Positions 31,489 through 36,217 of a stretch of DNA of 36,217 nucleotides are shown piece by piece. The first letter of the stretch is position 1. Each line of letters opens with the position of its first letter. Source of the DNA: Candidatus Gastranaerophilales bacterium (lineage in GTDB: Bacteria > Cyanobacteriota > Vampirovibrionia > Gastranaerophilales > Gastranaerophilaceae). A program made the translations under genes and the position numbers. The stretch spans positions 1-36,217 of the forward strand of contig CALUQS010000014.1 of the NCBI GenBank assembly GCA_944322975.1, in the 5' to 3' direction. The notes beneath the pieces were generated by a model. It searched no databases, had not been told where the DNA came from, and was given only the letters and a program-made list of their open reading frames with translations.

Positions 31489-34400
31489 ATGAATATAATA
31501 CTAAAAAGAATTTTGTTATCAGTGCTTGCACTTGTACTGGTCGCAGAATTCGTGTTTATACTGGCGATACCTGCAATAATAAATCACCGGCTTTCAAACG
31601 GCGATGCAGCAGAGATACTCAAACAAAAAACAGGGCTTAAGCTGTCTTTTGACGAGGCTAAAATCATAACCTACCCTGATTTTTCCGCAAAATTTTTGAG
31701 TGCAAACCTTCAAATAACCGCTGCTGATAACAAACCCGTTTTAAAAACAAAAGATTTTGATGTGTCCGTGCGGATTCTGCCGCTTTTGTTTAAAAATTTA
31801 TCTGTTAAATCGATTGAGGCATCGGATTTTTCGTTTAATTTCTCCAGAAAAAATGATAAAAAAATATATCTCGGTGATTATGCGCTTAACCTTTCGTTTA
31901 ATCCTCATGAGGATTTTCATCCTGATATTGATTCTTTGTCCGTAACAGACGCGGATATAATTTTTGACGATTTATTAATAAAACAAAAAACCAATCTTAA
32001 GATTAAATCAGCAGATTTTTTGTATAAAAAACATAAAAATTTTAAAATGCTCTTAGTTGCGGGTATTTTTGTCAATGACAAAAAACAAACCACTATAGAG
32101 GCTGATATTTCTTCGGCACTTCCGTTAAAAAAGTCGTTGAATAACGGCAGTGCAAAAGTTTTTGCAAGAATAAACGGGCTTAATCTGGCGTATTATCCGG
32201 CTTATATTTCGTATTTATTCAATCAAAAAGTCAAATCGGCCGCAGGGCTTATTGATTTTGAGATAAACGGCGGCTCTGATGTGTATGAAGTACGGGCAAC
32301 TGTGCAAAAACCCGATATACAAATGCAAAACCCGCTCGATTCCATACATTCGGATTCGAATTTGAATCTGCGGGCAAAGCTGGGGTTTGAGCCGGAAAAT
32401 CTTGTGTTAAAAAATGCAAACCTCAACGCTGATGACTGGAATATAAATGTCTCGGGCAAGTTAAAAGATTATATGTCAAAAAATCCTCAGCTTGACCTGC
32501 AGACAGATATAAAAAACTCTGATATCCATTCTATGTACAGGCTTTTGCCGACGCTAAAAGGCGATACCACACGTGTTGTGAGAAAATTCAAAAAATACGG
32601 AGTCTGGGGCAAGGTCACAGGCACGCTGGACGTTAAGGGCAGTGTGACAAAACCGCTGTTATTCGGCGAACTTAACCTGAGCGATGTTTATATAGTAAAA
32701 AACAACCCCGTAGTTGAGCACTGCAAGATTTATACAAAACTGCTCGGGGATAAAATGTACATAAAAACGAGGGTCTTTGCCGGACACGGCGAATACGTTG
32801 ATATTGAAGGCACCGCTGTTATGGCGTTTTATGCCCCCGGAGAATTTGATGTAGTTTCTTCTAAAAACGTTGACCTCGGCACGGCAGAATACATGCTTGT
32901 GCCTATACACGATGTTGTGGGGTTTGACATAGGGCCTGTTCCGTATATGAAGATTCAGGGCAAAGGTAATATACAACTCCATACAAAAGGGACTGTTCTG
33001 GATGGTTACGCGTACGGAAAATTTAATTTCAGAAACACCTATGCAACCTTGCAGGGGCTTGATACAACTTTGCAAAACGCTCAGGGCGCGCTTGAGTTCA
33101 ACGGCAAGGATATGCATTTTTACACTCAAAAGGCTTTTGTAAAAAATCACCCCGTAAAAGTCGACGGCAAGGCTAATCTTAACGGGAACATTGATTTTGA
33201 TGTAACTTCCGATTCCATAGACCTGTCAGAGCTTTTGAATATACTCAGAAACAGTTCAATTCTTGCCGGCAAAAAACATATGGCAGACCCTGTAGACAAA
33301 GCAAGCGGAAAAGTTAAAACCGCTATAAAAATAAAGGGGGTTGTAAAGGATTTTGGCGAGGTTTTGAAAAAGAATACACTTGATATTTCAGGCAGCGTAA
33401 TTCTGTCTGATTCAACGGGAGAGCTTAAGCAGATTCCTGTTGCCGCGCATAAATTAAAAGGCAAAATTGATTTCCGCAGTAACGACTGGTTTATCGATGT
33501 AAACGGGCTTGTAGGAAGTGCCGGTTTAAAAATAAACGGCGGGCGTGTTGACGGAAAAACATCTTTAACAATAAAAGCTCCGGCTTTAAAGACCGATGAA
33601 TTAGTTGATTCTCTTGTAAAAAAAGGTATGCTGCCGCAGCTTCCCGATACTCATTCTTTGATAAGCCTTGATGCGGATTATCAAAGCACCTCTTCTCAAA
33701 TTGATTTTAACGCCTTCAATGCAAAAGGCGCTTTTTCGCCTTATAAAAATACACCTAAAAACAGGGATTTTGTTATAAATTCCGGAAGTTATAAAGTGCA
33801 TAACGGAAATTTAACCATAAAAGATTTTAATGCCTTTCTTTATGACTCAATAATATACGCTGACGGGCATGTGGACGGATTTTTTACAAAAGATTATAAA
33901 ATTAACGGAAAATTAAACCTTAATAATTTCAATATTGCAGCGTTTAACTCCATAAAAAATTTATCGCTGTTACCGCCTTATCTAAAAAGCCTGTTAAACG
34001 CGTATGACAACTACAAAGGCAGAGCAGACGCGCATATTGAGTGTTACGACAACAATATAAAAGGCAAAGTTAATTTGCAAAACATGACGTTTAATCACAG
34101 CTATTTTAAAACACCTGTCTTTATTGACCGCGGCGAGATATTGCTGGAAGGCACAAAAATCATACTCCACTCTATCATTGCCCGCATTGACGATACACCG
34201 GTGTTTTTAAATATGTCCGTACGCGACCTTGATAAAACTATGAAAATCGGCGGATATTTTACAACCAAACTGACAGAAAACTTTGTTAATAAATATATAA
34301 ACACCCAGCTCACCTATCCTGTCAAACCCAAAGGAGATATTACAATAACCACCGATATCAGCGGCAATGTGAACAACCTCAGGCTGAAACCTAAAATAAA

Positions 34401-35964
34401 ATTTGCCCCGGGTGCTGATATCTATTATATGGGCGCAAGTCTCGGCGATGAGCAGGAACAGCGCGAAATAGATACTGACGTTACAATAAAAGACGGCTAT
34501 ATCTTTGATATCAACAATTTTATTTACAAAAGGTACATGACCTCGCAAAATAACAGGATATACCCTAAAGATATTTTCAAAGCGCAGGGCATAATCAGCC
34601 GTGTCCATGGCGGTTTTTCCGCAGAAAATTTGAGCGTTAAAACCCTGAACAGTGCCAATGTAAAACTGTTTAACCTTCTGTTTAAAAAATCGGTTCTTAA
34701 AAACGGAACGTTTAACTGTAAACTCAATATCAACGGCAATCTGTCAAGCCCGTCAATAATCGGGCAGATTAGCATGTCTAACCTTGAAATGCCTTTGTAT
34801 GACACGGTTTTAAAATCAATAAGCGCAAAATTCGAGGGCAAATCACTGTATGCGGAAATCAAAGGCGAAACGCTCGGGTCTGACTTTATACTGGATATAA
34901 TCGGAGCAAACAAACTTGCCCGTCCGTATGTAATCGACCTGTTTGAATTAAAATCAAAACATATTAACATTGATACGTTTATAGATTCCCTGACAAAAAT
35001 TCCGACACCCGATACTGCTGTCAGACTTGTTGATTCCGGCAGCGGAGCCGCTAATATAAGTGCAATTTTGCCATCTTTTACAATTTCCGATATACAGATT
35101 AAAAACGGAAAAATGAACGCTGATGAGGTGGTTATCAGTGATTTAAAAGCCAATAACTACACCTCAGAGTTTACGTTAGATGAAAATATGATGCTGAAAA
35201 TTGACAAGCTCTCTTTTGACGTTACAACCGGCAAAATGATTGGCAGTGCGGAGTACGACTTTTCTAACGGCAAAATAAAGGCAAACGTTTCCGGTTTGAA
35301 TGTTGATTCCAACAAGATAGCCTCGGCTTTGTTCGGTTTTAATGACCAGATTTTCGGGTCTTCAAACGGAAATATCTCAATAACAACACACGGCTCAAGC
35401 GTAGAAGAACGTTTGAAAAATATGTTCGGCTATGTGTATTTTGAAGTTGCTGACGGTAAAATGCCCAAACTGGGTTCCGTAGAGTATTTGCTGAAAGCCG
35501 GAAATATCTTAAAAAGCGGCATAACAGGCGCCAATCTTAATAATTTTATTGACCTTATTGCGCCTGTCAAAACAGGTTATTTTGACTCAATCAAAGGCAG
35601 TTTCAATTTGAAAAACGGAATTGCCCAGAATATTGAGATATATTCCAAAGGCTCAAACCTCAATCTTTATATAAACGGAGAATTTGATGTTTTGCAAAAC
35701 TATGCAAACATGCGTGTTTTTGGCAGATTAACCAAAAGAGCAAGCAACATACTGGGGCCTATCGGTAATTTGTCTTTTAATTCACTGTTGAACGCAATCC
35801 CCGGAATAAAACTCAACCGTGACGAAAAACGAGGGTTTATTAATGATTTAAACAAAATCCCCGGGGTGGAACTTGATGACGAACAGTACAGAATTTTTAC
35901 GGCAAAGATTGACGGAAAAATCAACGAAAACAAGTTTGTTAAAAACTTCCGCTGGATGGAATAG
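31489..35964 (+). CDS. Very large AsmA/TamB-like (bridge-type) envelope protein
   Basis: 1491 residues. One N-terminal membrane helix (about 7-28, with AIPAIINHRL after it) anchors it in the inner membrane. Then about 1450 residues of beta-rich repeats typical of AsmA-like proteins follow: an N-terminal AsmA part (LKLSFDEAKI, LSVKSIEASDFSFNF), many 'LNGNIDFDVTSDSIDL'-type strands, and a conserved C-terminal region (VYFEVADGKMPKLGSVEYLL to SFNSLLNAIPGI) resembling the AsmA-like C domain. Such proteins form a hydrophobic groove that moves phospholipid between the membranes. Size and repeats fit a bridge-type lipid transporter of the YhdP/TamB/AsmA superfamily; which one is not decidable by eye. 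It is divergent from skp. Confidence 0.85.
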   Translation: MNIILKRILLSVLALVLVAEFVFILAIPAIINHRLSNGDAAEILKQKTGLKLSFDEAKIITYPDFSAKFLSANLQITAADNKPVLKTKDFDVSVRILPLLFKNLSVKSIEASDFSFNFSRKNDKKIYLGDYALNLSFNPHEDFHPDIDSLSVTDADIIFDDLLIKQKTNLKIKSADFLYKKHKNFKMLLVAGIFVNDKKQTTIEADISSALPLKKSLNNGSAKVFARINGLNLAYYPAYISYLFNQKVKSAAGLIDFEINGGSDVYEVRATVQKPDIQMQNPLDSIHSDSNLNLRAKLGFEPENLVLKNANLNADDWNINVSGKLKDYMSKNPQLDLQTDIKNSDIHSMYRLLPTLKGDTTRVVRKFKKYGVWGKVTGTLDVKGSVTKPLLFGELNLSDVYIVKNNPVVEHCKIYTKLLGDKMYIKTRVFAGHGEYVDIEGTAVMAFYAPGEFDVVSSKNVDLGTAEYMLVPIHDVVGFDIGPVPYMKIQGKGNIQLHTKGTVLDGYAYGKFNFRNTYATLQGLDTTLQNAQGALEFNGKDMHFYTQKAFVKNHPVKVDGKANLNGNIDFDVTSDSIDLSELLNILRNSSILAGKKHMADPVDKASGKVKTAIKIKGVVKDFGEVLKKNTLDISGSVILSDSTGELKQIPVAAHKLKGKIDFRSNDWFIDVNGLVGSAGLKINGGRVDGKTSLTIKAPALKTDELVDSLVKKGMLPQLPDTHSLISLDADYQSTSSQIDFNAFNAKGAFSPYKNTPKNRDFVINSGSYKVHNGNLTIKDFNAFLYDSIIYADGHVDGFFTKDYKINGKLNLNNFNIAAFNSIKNLSLLPPYLKSLLNAYDNYKGRADAHIECYDNNIKGKVNLQNMTFNHSYFKTPVFIDRGEILLEGTKIILHSIIARIDDTPVFLNMSVRDLDKTMKIGGYFTTKLTENFVNKYINTQLTYPVKPKGDITITTDISGNVNNLRLKPKIKFAPGADIYYMGASLGDEQEQREIDTDVTIKDGYIFDINNFIYKRYMTSQNNRIYPKDIFKAQGIISRVHGGFSAENLSVKTLNSANVKLFNLLFKKSVLKNGTFNCKLNINGNLSSPSIIGQISMSNLEMPLYDTVLKSISAKFEGKSLYAEIKGETLGSDFILDIIGANKLARPYVIDLFELKSKHINIDTFIDSLTKIPTPDTAVRLVDSGSGAANISAILPSFTISDIQIKNGKMNADEVVISDLKANNYTSEFTLDENMMLKIDKLSFDVTTGKMIGSAEYDFSNGKIKANVSGLNVDSNKIASALFGFNDQIFGSSNGNISITTHGSSVEERLKNMFGYVYFEVADGKMPKLGSVEYLLKAGNILKSGITGANLNNFIDLIAPVKTGYFDSIKGSFNLKNGIAQNIEIYSKGSNLNLYINGEFDVLQNYANMRVFGRLTKRASNILGPIGNLSFNSLLNAIPGIKLNRDEKRGFINDLNKIPGVELDDEQYRIFTAKIDGKINENKFVKNFRWME

Positions 35965-35974
35965 CCGCGCAGCG

Positions 35975-35996
35975 ATTTGGTGCATTTGTTGCACCA
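35975..35996 (+). repeat. ggtgca/tgcacc hairpin module after the AsmA-like gene
   Basis: Second copy of the module seen at 30293-30313: atttggtgca, loop tttgt, tgcacc (stem 35979-35984 with 35990-35995). It sits 15 nt after the stop and directly before repeat copy 2. Confidence 0.6.
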
Positions 35997-36004
35997 TGCT
36001 TACC

Positions 36005-36053
36005 GTGAAGGGCTACGTTCAGGAGCCCGAAACGTCCGATTTCAAGACAGAGG
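36005..36053 (+). repeat. 49-nt module, copy 2
   Basis: Identical over all 49 nt to 26750-26798. Contains two mutually exclusive foldings: gggct/agccc, and acgtt/aacgt. Confidence 0.9.
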
Positions 36054-36106
36054 TTTGGGGTGAGGCTACAGAATTCACCTTAATTATTCTCCCTCGCCCC
36101 TCGGGG

Positions 36107-36199
36107 GAGCAAGAACTCTGTTCAAAACGATTGAGTATCGTTTTGAATAGAGGCAAGCTAAGTGAGAAACGAAGTTTCTCCGTGCTGTATAAAAATTGA
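36107..36199 (+). repeat. 93-nt structured module, copy 2
   Basis: Aligns without gaps to 26644-26736. Hairpin 1 (36116-36152) is identical. Hairpin 2 (36164-36180) differs by three paired changes relative to copy 1 (C-G to G-C, A-T to G-C, G-C to A-T) plus a loop change. The window ends 18 nt later (ggtgtcgcagcgaa), just where copy 1 continues into its 49-nt module. No gene lies between 35965 and the window end. Confidence 0.9.
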
Positions 36200-36217
36200 C
36201 AATGGTGTCGCAGCGAA

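Noticed and set aside
34524-35153. 209-codon minus-strand frame within the AsmA-like gene
   Set aside because: Antisense shadow of repetitive beta-rich coding sequence.

Overview
The window is AT-rich chromosomal DNA from a bacterium with a Gram-negative-type envelope: it has an OmpH/Skp chaperone, a very large AsmA/TamB-like protein, a secreted M16 protease and a secreted GH13 protein. A complete minC-minD-minE operon, a GH57 glucan-branching-type enzyme, a type-IV-prepilin-like protein with the N-terminal signature GFSLAEALITLTIIGIIA, and several lineage-style hypothetical proteins together suggest a non-photosynthetic cyanobacterial relative (Gastranaerophilales / Vampirovibrionia, 'Melainabacteria'). 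That placement is inference from gene content and style; there is no rRNA or tRNA in the window to confirm it.

Layout. 1-404: intergenic DNA with an imperfect inverted repeat. 405-3619 (+): two adjacent cytosolic M16 proteins (one catalytic, one without the metal motif) followed by a PilZ c-di-GMP receptor. 3701-7875 (-): an Ala/Gln-rich coiled-coil protein, a small degenerate receiver protein with a structured leader, and an Orn/Lys/Arg decarboxylase. 8189-15395 (+): DAHP synthase, adenine deaminase (with a 20-bp palindrome in its leader), a cytosolic PAS histidine kinase overlapping by 4 nt a receiver-degenerate GGDEF-receiver protein, and a GH57 enzyme. 15606-18102 (+): a small basic protein, glmS, and a previously easy-to-miss 53-codon gene 4 nt after glmS. 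18296-20839 (+): minC, minD, minE, in which MinC carries a roughly 160-residue acidic linker and MinE a roughly 95-residue acidic tail. 20921-22537 (-): a full-length hybrid-cluster-protein homologue that appears to have lost every ligand of its hybrid Fe-S-O cluster. 22702-25350 (+): a secreted M16 protease that fuses a catalytic and a non-catalytic half, the single-chain equivalent of the pair at 405-2989. 25499-28107 (+): a membrane-anchored hypothetical protein and a prepilin-like protein with a Pro/Asn repeat tail. 28190-28558 (-): short ribosome hibernation factor. 28679-30274 (+): secreted divergent GH13 protein. 30765-31244 (-) OmpH/Skp and 31489-35964 (+) the AsmA-like protein are divergent envelope genes.

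Intergenic space from about 26.5 kb onward is occupied by a modular repeat family. One 93-nt module occurs at 26644-26736 and 36107-36199: its first hairpin is identical in both copies, while its second hairpin has changed with three compensatory base-pair substitutions. A separate 49-nt module is identical at 26750-26798 and 36005-36053. A more divergent reverse-oriented relative lies at 30584-30715, beside a 128-bp MITE-like element. These repeats and the ligand-less HCP homologue are the two most unusual things here. No CRISPR array, tRNA, rRNA, transposase gene or prophage was seen.
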